This document shows, one piece after another, positions 1-6,465 of a DNA stretch of 6,928 nt. The stretch is from Bacteriovorax sp. UBA1852. Lineage in GTDB: Bacteria; Bdellovibrionota; Bacteriovoracia; Bacteriovoracales; Bacteriovoracaceae. Each line of letters begins with the position of its first letter. Within the stretch, counting starts at the first letter, position 1. A model generated the notes under the pieces. It saw only the letters and a program-made list of their open reading frames with translations, had not been told where the DNA came from and made no database searches. Made by a program: the position numbers and the translations under genes. The stretch lies in contig DDIK01000058.1 of NCBI GenBank assembly GCA_002338505.1, forward strand, positions 1-6,928, given 5' to 3'.

Positions 1-2
1 AA

Positions 3-242
3 ATGAAGCGAACACAGGATCGAATCAATCTTATTAATATCACAGAGAAGTCCATCAGAGAAGACGGTTGCGGGGTACAATGTATTGAGATTGACCTCGC
101 TGATATAAATCTTATGAACTTGATCACAGATACGAAGGAGCTGCTTTTACGTCCAAAATTAAGTATTAAGAAGGCCCCAAAGAAAGAGTTTAAAGTAGAT
201 GTAAATATTGAATATTACTTGGCCACAGAAAAACCTTTTTGA
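3..242 (+). CDS. Unrecognised 79-residue protein upstream of flgE, possibly the 3' part of a longer gene
   Basis: I do not recognise this protein. It is a short, mostly hydrophilic frame with charged residues throughout and no signal peptide, membrane segment or coiled coil. The middle (residues about 27-49) could form beta-strand and helix around IDLADINLMN. The C-terminal third is lysine-rich (KKAPKKEFK) and is followed by a strand-like segment (VDVNIEYYL). Two cysteines lie close together (CGVQC, residues 23-27), which could bind metal or form a disulfide, but this is not a known motif. Only two bases precede the ATG, so neither a ribosome site nor an upstream extension can be judged; the frame may continue off the window. 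It lies 99 bp before flgE on the same strand, where hook-cap or other flagellar genes are often found, so a flagellar role is possible but unproven. That it is expressed is supported only by its position and its length without a stop. Confidence 0.45.
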   Translation: MKRTQDRINLINITEKSIREDGCGVQCIEIDLADINLMNLITDTKELLLRPKLSIKKAPKKEFKVDVNIEYYLATEKPF

Positions 243-273
243 TCGTGAAAAATATACACTTATATGCGACGCA

Positions 274-304
274 TTAACAGGCTCCCCTTCTTCTTTGATA
301 TAAT
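274..304 (+). promoter_or_regulatory. Candidate extended -10 promoter for flgE
   Basis: A perfect TATAAT lies at 299-304. It is preceded by TGA at 296-298, giving the TGn extension of an extended -10 element. The best -35 match is TTAACA at 274-279 (5 of 6 to TTGACA), with a long 19-bp spacer that the extended -10 could compensate. Transcription would begin near 311, leaving about 30 nt before the flgE start. I looked for the GG-N10-GC pattern of a sigma-54 promoter and did not find it. A flagellar sigma-28 reading (TAAC at 275-278, TTTGATAT at 294-301) is possible but matches that consensus poorly. Confidence 0.45.
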
Positions 305-330
305 TTAAAAGACATGATGTCCAAAACTTC

Positions 331-336
331 AGGAGG
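331..336 (+). promoter_or_regulatory. Strong Shine-Dalgarno that sets the flgE start
   Basis: AGGAGG at 331-336 is five bases before the ATG at 342. A GTG codon at 339 is in frame directly before that ATG but would sit only two bases from the Shine-Dalgarno, too close for normal initiation. The ATG at 342 is therefore preferred. Confidence 0.85.
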
Positions 337-341
337 AAGTG

Positions 342-1607
342 ATGAGTCTACTAAATTCGTTCCAAATAGGCCTTTCAGGTTTAACTGCACATAGTAAGAA
401 GCTCAGCTCCGTCTCAGATAATATAGCTAATGCGAATAACAATGGTTTTAAATCAAATAGAATGGACTTTGAAGAGACTCTTCAAAGCTCGATGGATGAA
501 CAATCTAATCCTACGGCGTCATTTGCTGGGGTAAAGCAAGGACGCCGTGATCACAATATGACCCAAGGTCAAATATCAAGGAGCGACTCTAGCACTGATA
601 TGGCCATTTCTGGTCAAGGCTTCTTTGAAGTTGAAACAGATTTTGGAAAAGGTTATACACGAGATGGATCATTTAACTTCAACGAAAAAGGCGAGCTAGT
701 TAATGGTGATGGTCACAAAGTCATGGGCTATACAATTGGTGCAAATGGACAAGTCACAAAGAACAAGGCACCTATTACAGTCAACGTGAGCGAGAGAGGA
801 GCGAGAGGAACGAGTGAAGTTTCAATGCGAATTAATCTCGATATCAGAGAGGATAATAAAGAATTTGATCCCACAAAGCCATATGAAACATCTAACTTTC
901 AAAGAACTGTTAAGGTATTTGATAATCAGGGCCAAGAAAAATACGTTACTTTATTTTTTACCAAGCAAGAGCCTGGTAATTGGAAGTATAACGCTATGAT
1001 GGAAGGACAAGATACTGCGAGTGGAGAAGAAGGTAGTTTTGTTCCAGCGGCAAGTGGAAATATAAGCTTCGATGAGCAGGGAAAACTTAGTAATGTGAGC
1101 TCTTTGACAAATAGCTTTAACTTTAAAGACGCCGGAGAACAAACGATAGAGTTTGATTTTGGACAAAATGTTAGCGAAGGTGAAGAAAGTTCAACTCAGT
1201 ATGGACTAAATAATCTTGTTAACTCTATAAGCTCTGATGGTAATGCAGAGGCGAAAGTACAATCGATTGGCTTTGGAGCAAATGGCGTACTCCAAACCTA
1301 CTATTCAGATGGTGGAATTAAAGATCACGCGCAAGTACTCCTGGCAAACTTCACCAACCAAAACGGCCTAAAAAGAGTCGGAGATAATTTATTCTTGGCC
1401 TCAAACAGCTCTGGTCAAGCACAATTAGGAGCTCCCGGAGAAAAAGGACTAGGAGAAGTTGAAAGTGGTGCGATTGAACTTTCTAATGTTGCCGTAAATG
1501 AAGAATTTATTGAAATGATGAAAGCGCAAAAAGCGTTTAATGCGAACTCAAAAGCCTTAAGCACGGCAGATGAGCTCTTGCAAAAAGTTATAAACGTAAG
1601 AGGCTAA
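342..1607 (+). CDS. flgE: Flagellar hook protein FlgE
   Basis: This is the structural subunit of the flagellar hook, the curved joint between basal body and filament, exported by the flagellar type III system. Starting at ATG 342 it has 421 residues, a normal length for FlgE (about 400-450). The N-terminal rod/hook domain is clear: MSLLNSFQIGLSGLTA, then SDNIANANNNGFKSNR at 25-40, the segment that ends in NxxGFK in the family. DMAISGQGFFEV at about 87-98 is the conserved strand of the hook/rod family. The variable outer domain runs from about 150 to 300. VQSIGFGANGVLQTYYSDG (306-324) and LANFTNQNGL (from 334) lead into the C-terminal helical domain (376-421), with LSNVAVNEEFIEMMKAQKAF and a final DELLQKVINVRG. 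There is no cleavable signal, as expected for type III export. The gene has its own promoter candidate and ends four bases from the convergent TerB-like gene, so it appears to be the last flagellar gene of its cluster here. Confidence 0.96.
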   Translation: MSLLNSFQIGLSGLTAHSKKLSSVSDNIANANNNGFKSNRMDFEETLQSSMDEQSNPTASFAGVKQGRRDHNMTQGQISRSDSSTDMAISGQGFFEVETDFGKGYTRDGSFNFNEKGELVNGDGHKVMGYTIGANGQVTKNKAPITVNVSERGARGTSEVSMRINLDIREDNKEFDPTKPYETSNFQRTVKVFDNQGQEKYVTLFFTKQEPGNWKYNAMMEGQDTASGEEGSFVPAASGNISFDEQGKLSNVSSLTNSFNFKDAGEQTIEFDFGQNVSEGEESSTQYGLNNLVNSISSDGNAEAKVQSIGFGANGVLQTYYSDGGIKDHAQVLLANFTNQNGLKRVGDNLFLASNSSGQAQLGAPGEKGLGEVESGAIELSNVAVNEEFIEMMKAQKAFNANSKALSTADELLQKVINVRG

Positions 1608-1618
1608 TATCTTAGCTT
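1601..1618. terminator. Small hairpin shared by two convergent stop codons
   Basis: GCTAA at 1603-1607 pairs with TTAGC at 1612-1616 around a four-base loop. One G-T and one A-T pair (1602/1617 and 1601/1618) extend the stem to seven pairs. The flgE stop (1605-1607) is in one arm and the stop of the convergent gene (1614-1612 on the minus strand) is in the other. No U-tract follows on either strand, so as an intrinsic terminator it is weak; it may only slow readthrough or protect 3' ends. Confidence 0.3.
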
Positions 1619-2205
1619 GAATACTTTCGATTAACATTTTCTGAAAACTCGGCAAGTGAGACAAGCTGTAGCTCGTCATCTCTCGTTGATAAACTATTAT
1701 CTTCAGAAATATCCCTATCTCTTTGCTTCATTAATTCTACAGCATTGTCCACAAGATGCTGGGCATAGTCCTTATTCTCAAGACCGATACGAATTGCATA
1801 GTCTTCAATAAATTCTCGCTCAATCTTTGAAATATCACCGTCCGCCTTTGCCATTGAAAATAAGACTTCTAAGAAGTCTTCTTTTTGCTCATGAGTGAGA
1901 TTTGAAAATAGATAAGCTTCAAAAGTATTTATCATTTTCTCACTCATCTTCTTTTCTTTAAAAGCAATAAGAACAAACCTAATATAATCTGAGATGATTT
2001 TAGACTCTAAACTTGTTGCTTTTTTTAAGAATCTCTTCATGTAAGAAATTTCTTCTCTCGTAACAATTCGGTCTGCAGCCGCTAGATGAACAAGGAGTCC
2101 TATCGCACAAGTCAATAATGCACACTCCTTATCACTTAGAACTTTAAATGACCTCTTTGAAAATTTAAAGAAATCCATCTTCATAACGGTTTGATTTATA
2201 TCCAT
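1612..2205 (-). CDS. TerB-like helical protein, likely co-transcribed with the histidine kinase
   Basis: This 197-residue soluble protein has the character of the TerB / DjlA N-terminal family, an all-helical fold with acidic metal-binding loops, seen in tellurite-resistance loci and in many stress or membrane-associated proteins. Two copies of the family's helix-acidic loop-helix signature are visible: HLAAADRIVTREEISYMKRF at about 40-59 and SMAKADGDISKIEREF at 117-132. The second has the typical ADGxIxxxEREF form; the first has lost the glycine (ADR). Residues 160-197 are polar, rich in D, E and S, and probably disordered. There is no signal peptide or membrane segment. The gene begins 16 nt after the kinase stop and its ribosome site lies in that gap, so the two are probably translated from one mRNA. 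No other ter genes are present, so tellurite resistance should not be assumed. The fold call is fairly firm; the function is unknown. Confidence 0.8.
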   Translation of the reverse strand: MDINQTVMKMDFFKFSKRSFKVLSDKECALLTCAIGLLVHLAAADRIVTREEISYMKRFLKKATSLESKIISDYIRFVLIAFKEKKMSEKMINTFEAYLFSNLTHEQKEDFLEVLFSMAKADGDISKIEREFIEDYAIRIGLENKDYAQHLVDNAVELMKQRDRDISEDNSLSTRDDELQLVSLAEFSENVNRKYSS

Positions 2206-2211
2206 CCATAG

Positions 2212-2217
2212 CTCCTT
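2212..2217 (-). promoter_or_regulatory. Shine-Dalgarno of the TerB-like gene
   Basis: On the minus strand AAGGAG (2217-2212) lies six bases before the ATG at 2205. A second ATG four bases further upstream, starting at 2209, is out of frame with the protein and only two bases from the Shine-Dalgarno, so 2205 is the start. Confidence 0.75.
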
Positions 2218-2221
2218 AAAA

Positions 2222-3700
2222 TTATTTTCTTCTTGGTAATATTACCTCAAATTCTGTATTAGTTGTATCTTCAACTATTCTGAGTTGACCTTCGTGCTCT
2301 TCAATAAACCTCTTCACTAAACTTAAGCCTAGACCAGTTCCTTTACCAACTTCTTTAGTTGTAAAAAAAGAGCTTAAGACCTTGTCTCTTATTTCTTTTG
2401 GTATACCATTTCCAGAATCAACAACAGAAAGCTTAAGATATTGTTCATTATCACTTAGAATAATTTTTATCCATTTCTCTGACAAGTTTTCAATTGCATC
2501 TCGCGCATTATTAATGAGATTTAAAAGAACTTGAGAAACTTTAATTTCATCGCACAAGATAACGCTATTCTTAGCTTGGTTGTCATAGATGATCTTTATC
2601 CCCTTTGACTTTAAAGCCTCTTCACAAAATTCAAATGTATAGTCTACGATATCTGCAACATCTTGCAATTCGTGCTCCGCAGCTCGCGATTTCTGAGCAA
2701 GATGATGCAGACCATTCATAATCTTATCGATTCTCTTGACTCCTTCGGAGATACTATCGATATTTTTTTGAGTCGTATCAGTAAGGGTGATATTTCTTTT
2801 TAGTATTTCTTTTGCAGCAGAAATAATAGTGAGAGGATTAGCAATTTCGTGTGCAATCCCCGCGGAGACTTCACCAATTGATGCAAGTTGCGCAGAGAGT
2901 TCCAGCTTTTCTCTTTCATCTTTTAAATCTTGCTCAAGCTTAACTTTATAGGTCACATCAAAACGTAGAGCAATATAACCTGTGATCTTTTTTTCGTTAA
3001 AATTATTAAACTTCGGGAAAATGAAGGTTTGAACCCAGTAGTCGTCACCATTTTTTGCTAAATTTTTGATGAGACCTTGCCATGAAGCTCCTGATTTAAT
3101 TGTACTCCACATGTGCTGAAAGAACTCTTTTGAGTGATAGCCACTATTTAAAAGCCTATGGTCCTGACCAATGAGCTCTTCTCTACTATACCCAGAAATC
3201 TCACAAAATTTATCATTTACAAAAGTAATCTTCCCGTACTCATTTGTCATAGCGACAATGAAGAAGTTATTTAACATCTGAAAATTATGCTCGAGCTCTA
3301 AAGAGACATCTCGACGCTTCTTTAAAATAAATACATCTTTTGAAATATCTTTAAAAGTTCCATAAACCGATGAAACGATACCATCTGACAAGGTAGCTTT
3401 TCCATTACACTCTACATATCTGAGATTTCCCTCATTATCTATTATCCTAAAGTGATCTTTATAGCTCTTTGCTTCAGAAATACACTTTTCAAAAAGAAGC
3501 TTTATTGCATCTTGATCCTCTATATGGAAAAAAGAAATGGCCATGGAGACAGTGAGATCAACAGAAGGGTCTACGCAATGAATCTTATATGTCTGTAAAC
3601 TCCACCAAAGCTTTTGAGTTATGACGTCATATTTCCAGCAACCGGTATTTGTTACTTTCTCAAGTTCATTGAATATATTGATATCTAATTCGTGGTCCAT
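2222..3700 (-). CDS. Cytoplasmic PAS-PAS sensor histidine kinase without a visible partner regulator
   Basis: This 492-residue protein is a two-component sensor kinase. It autophosphorylates a histidine and would pass the phosphate to a response regulator. Domains in order: a PAS domain of the PAS_3 type (about 12-122, ending in GTFKDIS); a short helical linker; a second PAS domain (about 140-252, with KITFVNDKFCEISGYSREEL and YWVQTFIFPKF) ending in a predicted coiled coil (252-272); the dimerisation/phosphoacceptor helix, with GEVSAGIAHEIANPL and phosphoacceptor His284; and the ATPase domain. The ATPase motifs are the N box LINNARDAI (Asn398), the G1 box DSGNG (428-432), the F box FFTTK (445-449) and the G2 box GTGLGL (454-459). 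All catalytic residues are present. There is no transmembrane helix or signal peptide, so it senses an internal signal; which ligand or cofactor the PAS domains bind cannot be read. No receiver domain or regulator gene is in the window. It has its own promoter candidate and lacks a Shine-Dalgarno. It probably forms an operon with the TerB-like gene. Confidence 0.95.
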   Translation of the reverse strand: MDHELDINIFNELEKVTNTGCWKYDVITQKLWWSLQTYKIHCVDPSVDLTVSMAISFFHIEDQDAIKLLFEKCISEAKSYKDHFRIIDNEGNLRYVECNGKATLSDGIVSSVYGTFKDISKDVFILKKRRDVSLELEHNFQMLNNFFIVAMTNEYGKITFVNDKFCEISGYSREELIGQDHRLLNSGYHSKEFFQHMWSTIKSGASWQGLIKNLAKNGDDYWVQTFIFPKFNNFNEKKITGYIALRFDVTYKVKLEQDLKDEREKLELSAQLASIGEVSAGIAHEIANPLTIISAAKEILKRNITLTDTTQKNIDSISEGVKRIDKIMNGLHHLAQKSRAAEHELQDVADIVDYTFEFCEEALKSKGIKIIYDNQAKNSVILCDEIKVSQVLLNLINNARDAIENLSEKWIKIILSDNEQYLKLSVVDSGNGIPKEIRDKVLSSFFTTKEVGKGTGLGLSLVKRFIEEHEGQLRIVEDTTNTEFEVILPRRK

Positions 3701-3710
3701 AAGTCAGTAA

Positions 3711-3739
3711 ATTATAAAGACAAGACCTAGTGATTACAA
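3711..3739 (-). promoter_or_regulatory. Candidate promoter of the histidine kinase gene, giving a near-leaderless mRNA
   Basis: On the minus strand TTGTAA (3739-3734) and a perfect TATAAT (3716-3711) are 17 bp apart, the ideal spacing. Transcription would start near 3704, only about four bases before the kinase ATG at 3700. This fits the absence of any Shine-Dalgarno there. A second candidate pair lies just upstream: TTGGCC at 3773-3768 and TATAAT at 3751-3746, with a 16-bp spacer. It would give a leader of about 40 nt and overlaps the end of the synthetase gene. Confidence 0.5.
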
Positions 3740-3756
3740 TACAAGATTATAAGTTA

Positions 3757-5256
3757 CTAATATGATTGGCCAAAGACGACTTTCTTCACAACAGGCTTTC
3801 CTGAAATCAGACAAGAATATTCCCCCTCTTTTTCAGACAAGGGCATACATCTAAAAGACATTTTGTGATCAGATAAGATATTTCTGACTTCATCACAGTC
3901 ATTTAACAGAGCTTTACCAAGCATTAGTGGAGAATGTTTAGCTTTAAGGAAATTTTCAAATTCTTCTTTTGTATTAATATCGACTAAGCTATCTTCGATT
4001 CGCTGTTGAGACTTCTTATAGAGATTATCTTGAATACTTTCAAGTTCATCACCTATTCTCTTTATAAAGTCAGCTGTCTTGATAAATTCTTTATTGCCCA
4101 CTCCATTATCTCTTCGAGTGAAGGCCACTTGACCTTTTTCAAGATCTCGTTTTCCAACTTCTATGATAACCGGAAATCCCTTTCTAATATTATCCCAGTA
4201 CTTCTCACCACCACGCATATCTCGCCAATCAACCTCAATATTGACTTTTTGCCCAAAAAACATCGAATGACTCATGTCTTTTCTAAGCTCAGAAATAAAG
4301 TTTTCGATTGCCTCTTTTTCCTCAGTCTTTTTAAATATTGGGCAAATCATAACTTGAGAAGATGCTAACTTTGGTGGGATAACTAAACCATTGTCATCTC
4401 CGTGAGTCATAATAAGACCACCGATAAGTCTAGTTGAAGCGCCCCAAGAAGTGGTATAAGCAAACTTCTCAGAACTATCACTATCTAGAAACTTAATATT
4501 TTGGGCCTTTGAAAAGTTTTGACCGAGATAGTGTGAAGTTCCCGCCTGCAAAGCTTTGCCATCTTGCATAAGGGCTTCAATTGTAAAAGTAATATCTGCA
4601 CCTGGAAACTTTTCTGACTCAGTCTTTTCACCAACAATCAGGGCGATGGCCATTGTTTCTTCAACAAAGCTACGATAAAGCTCGAGGATCTCTTTAGACA
4701 TCTCAATTGCTTCTTTCTCGGTAGCATGAGCTGTATGGCCTTCTTGCCATAGAAACTCTGAAGTACGTAGAAAGACTCTCGGTCTCATCTCCCATCTCAT
4801 AACATTCGCCCACTGATTAATTTTCATTGGGAGGTCACGATATGAGTTAATCCAATTAGAAAAAGACTCGCCAATGATCATTTCACTCGTTGGTCGAATG
4901 ACATATGGCTCTTCAAGTTTTCCCTCAGGAACTAAGTTATCCCCATCTTGAACAAGTCTGCGATGAGTTACAACGGCACATTCTTTAGCAAAACCATCCA
5001 CGTGCTTTGCCTCTTTTTCTAAAGAACTTAAGGGTATAAGAAGTGGGAAATATGCATTTTTCACACCTAGGGCCTTGAATCGACTATCCATATCCTTTTG
5101 AATATTCTCCCAAAGGGAGAAACCGTGCGGTTTTACAATCATACAACCACGGACACTAGAGTTTTCAGCTAGATCTGCTTTTTTAACGACTTGTTGATAC
5201 CATTCGTTAAAATTCTCTTCTCTTGTTGGATTAATTGCGGTCTTGGCCTTTGACAT
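3757..5256 (-). CDS. proS: Prolyl-tRNA synthetase, archaeal/eukaryote-type (ProS type 3)
   Basis: This enzyme attaches proline to tRNA-Pro in the cytoplasm and is essential. Its 499 residues match the short archaeal/eukaryote-like class of prolyl-tRNA synthetase, also found in a minority of bacteria, rather than the longer E. coli-type enzyme with an inserted editing domain. The class II catalytic core includes RGCMIVKPHGFSLWENIQ (36-53), the proline/ATP site region EEPYVIRPTSEMIIG (115-129), motif 2 with MRWEMRPRVFLRTSEFLWQE (153-172), a TSHYLGQNFSK segment (240-250) and motif 3 with RLIGGLIMTHGDDNGLVIPP (276-295). The anticodon-binding domain follows (about 302-405, with DWRDMRGGEKYWDNIRKGFP). 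The C-terminal extension ends in the family's conserved tyrosine (GQSY). Its zinc site looks degenerate: only Cys454, Cys470 and Cys482 remain, and the last CxxC is CLIS. Start: ATG 5256, preceded by a modest AGGGA (5269-5265). A promoter candidate lies between this gene and the LysR gene. Confidence 0.97.
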   Translation of the reverse strand: MSKAKTAINPTREENFNEWYQQVVKKADLAENSSVRGCMIVKPHGFSLWENIQKDMDSRFKALGVKNAYFPLLIPLSSLEKEAKHVDGFAKECAVVTHRRLVQDGDNLVPEGKLEEPYVIRPTSEMIIGESFSNWINSYRDLPMKINQWANVMRWEMRPRVFLRTSEFLWQEGHTAHATEKEAIEMSKEILELYRSFVEETMAIALIVGEKTESEKFPGADITFTIEALMQDGKALQAGTSHYLGQNFSKAQNIKFLDSDSSEKFAYTTSWGASTRLIGGLIMTHGDDNGLVIPPKLASSQVMICPIFKKTEEKEAIENFISELRKDMSHSMFFGQKVNIEVDWRDMRGGEKYWDNIRKGFPVIIEVGKRDLEKGQVAFTRRDNGVGNKEFIKTADFIKRIGDELESIQDNLYKKSQQRIEDSLVDINTKEEFENFLKAKHSPLMLGKALLNDCDEVRNILSDHKMSFRCMPLSEKEGEYSCLISGKPVVKKVVFGQSY

Positions 5257-5295
5257 CTCTTAAGTCCCTGGAATTATGATTTATAGTAAAGATCA

Positions 5296-5325
5296 ATTAT
5301 ATAACACAAATGAATTAATTGTGAA
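5296..5325 (-). promoter_or_regulatory. Promoter of proS
   Basis: On the minus strand TTCACA (5325-5320, 5 of 6 to TTGACA) and a perfect TATAAT (5301-5296) are 18 bp apart. Transcription would start near 5289, leaving a leader of about 33 nt that contains AGGGA at 5269-5265. I see no T-box or other riboswitch in such a short leader. The element means proS need not depend on readthrough from the LysR gene. Confidence 0.6.
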
Positions 5326-5336
5326 TACTAATTTAC

Positions 5337-6296
5337 TTACTTCAAAAGGTCTTCATCGATATCAGATGCTTCAATTTGCAGTTCAATATCCTTGTATCGA
5401 GATGGAGTTTCATCGAGACGAGAATTAATTAACTTCTGAAGTTCACGAATACTAATTAAGTTTTCATCTTTCTTTTTCCAAATAGCATACAGAGATACTT
5501 CAATAGGATTAGATATGTGGAAAGTCTTGAAATTATCATAATTTTCGAGCGGATTTAAAGGAAGAATCATGACACATCGACCGCGTTCACAGAGCTTGTG
5601 AGCAAACTCAGGGTGATCACTGAAGATCTTTTCTTTAGGCTCCATTTGGTTTTTTCTTAAATGATCTAAGATTTTTCTATTAAGATTATTATCCCATGCA
5701 CTCATTGCAAGTGGAATATTAATAATAAGATCCTTAACATCAATAAATTTCTCAAAGAGTTCTTCTGAACAGCAAAATGCAACTTCATAGGAACCAATTT
5801 TTTGATAACAGAGTGTTTTTCTCTTAGGTGTAACGACAGAGATCCCCCAGTCGATGTTTCCTTTCAATAGATTATCAATAAGTACGTTATGTTCTGTTTG
5901 TTTTTGCGTATGGACAATTCCAAATGGAGTATAAAAGTCCCAGTACTGAGAAGTAAACTCTGCTGCAAGGTCATATGAGATTGTCTCTTCAATACCAACC
6001 GTTACGGAATACCCTCCGACAACGTCATCACTATAGTGCTCTAAAAGCTTACTACCTTCTTCAAAGATATCCTGAACTTTTTCAAATAATACTAGGCCAT
6101 CAGTTGAAAGGGTGAGCCCTTTAGAACTTCTAATAAATAGGCTTCTTCCAAATTTCTCTTCAAGTTTTTTAAGTTGTTCACTAAGTGTCGATGGAGCTGT
6201 GCCAATGACCTCAGATCCTTTTTTCAGTGACTGAGCTTTTGCTACCTCATAAAAACAATAGAGGTGATTCCAATTAATATCTTTGAGTTTCTTCAT
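5337..6296 (-). CDS. LysR-family transcriptional regulator, NhaR-like
   Basis: This 319-residue DNA-binding regulator has the LysR layout. The N-terminal winged helix-turn-helix spans about residues 8-67 (INWNHLYCFYEVAKAQSLKK, then APSTLSEQLKKLEEKFGRSL and the wing RSSKGLTLSTDG). A linker helix (68-90) precedes a substrate-binding-protein-like effector domain (about 95-295). The NWNHLYCFYEVAKAQS opening, the LIDNLLKGNIDWGISV segment, and the order AMSAWDNNLNRKILDHLRKN then MILPLNPL resemble NhaR, the E. coli activator that responds to sodium, more than typical LysR proteins. No nhaA antiporter is in the window, so the sodium role is inference. The C-terminal tail (296-319) is acidic. The ribosome site AAGGAA (6309-6304) is seven bases before the ATG and lies inside an inverted repeat, suggesting autoregulation or translational control. 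Separate regulation of the adjacent synthetase is likely, given that gene's own promoter. Confidence 0.9.
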   Translation of the reverse strand: MKKLKDINWNHLYCFYEVAKAQSLKKGSEVIGTAPSTLSEQLKKLEEKFGRSLFIRSSKGLTLSTDGLVLFEKVQDIFEEGSKLLEHYSDDVVGGYSVTVGIEETISYDLAAEFTSQYWDFYTPFGIVHTQKQTEHNVLIDNLLKGNIDWGISVVTPKRKTLCYQKIGSYEVAFCCSEELFEKFIDVKDLIINIPLAMSAWDNNLNRKILDHLRKNQMEPKEKIFSDHPEFAHKLCERGRCVMILPLNPLENYDNFKTFHISNPIEVSLYAIWKKKDENLISIRELQKLINSRLDETPSRYKDIELQIEASDIDEDLLK

Positions 6297-6302
6297 TCGG
6301 TA

Positions 6303-6336
6303 TTTCCTTATTATGCATACTACTCATATAAGGAAA
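6303..6336 (-). promoter_or_regulatory. 9-bp perfect inverted repeat over the LysR gene's ribosome-binding site
   Basis: TTTCCTTAT at 6303-6311 and ATAAGGAAA at 6328-6336 are perfect inverted copies separated by 16 bases. On the LysR transcript the copy nearer the gene contains the Shine-Dalgarno AAGGAA, seven bases before the ATG, so pairing of the arms would hide it. As DNA, the arms lie about 25 bp apart centre to centre, which also fits a dimer operator. A weak -10 (CATAAT, 6315-6310) falls partly inside the repeat. I found no convincing promoter elsewhere in 6297-6465. Confidence 0.45.
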
Positions 6337-6465
6337 ATAGTTAAAGAAAAAAATTAATATTTTCTAATTACGTCTTTTTCTTCTAAGCTAATACAAGTAC
6401 TTACAACAAATACTGAGAAATTTCCTATCTCTCTAGAGACATTTTGAGTGATTAAAAAGATTTTA

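Noticed and set aside
339..341. GTG as the flgE start
   Set aside because: It is only two bases from the Shine-Dalgarno; the ATG directly after it has good spacing and begins the usual hook-protein N-terminus.
788..807. Short direct repeat (GAGCGAGAG twice, 11 bp apart) inside flgE
   Set aside because: It encodes an in-frame Ser/Arg/Gly-rich linker between hook domains; two short copies do not support a repeat element.
814..999. Plus-strand open frame of 61 codons in another frame inside flgE
   Set aside because: It lies entirely within a clear hook-protein gene, has no ribosome site and gives a low-complexity translation with no family character.
951..1166. Minus-strand open frame of 71 codons opposite flgE
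   Set aside because: It is antisense to the coding region, with no promoter or ribosome site seen, and is explained as a shadow of flgE.
1612..2205. Tellurite resistance locus
   Set aside because: Only one TerB-like protein is present; no terA, terC, terD or terZ neighbours are seen, and the domain occurs in many unrelated contexts.
4006..4368. Plus-strand open frame of 120 codons opposite proS
   Set aside because: It is antisense to a conserved essential gene. Its leucine-, isoleucine- and phenylalanine-rich translation follows from the complement of AT-rich coding DNA.
6430..6439. 10-bp palindrome TCTCTAGAGA after the channel gene
   Set aside because: It has no loop and no U-tract, so it is not a terminator, and nothing links it to a known operator.
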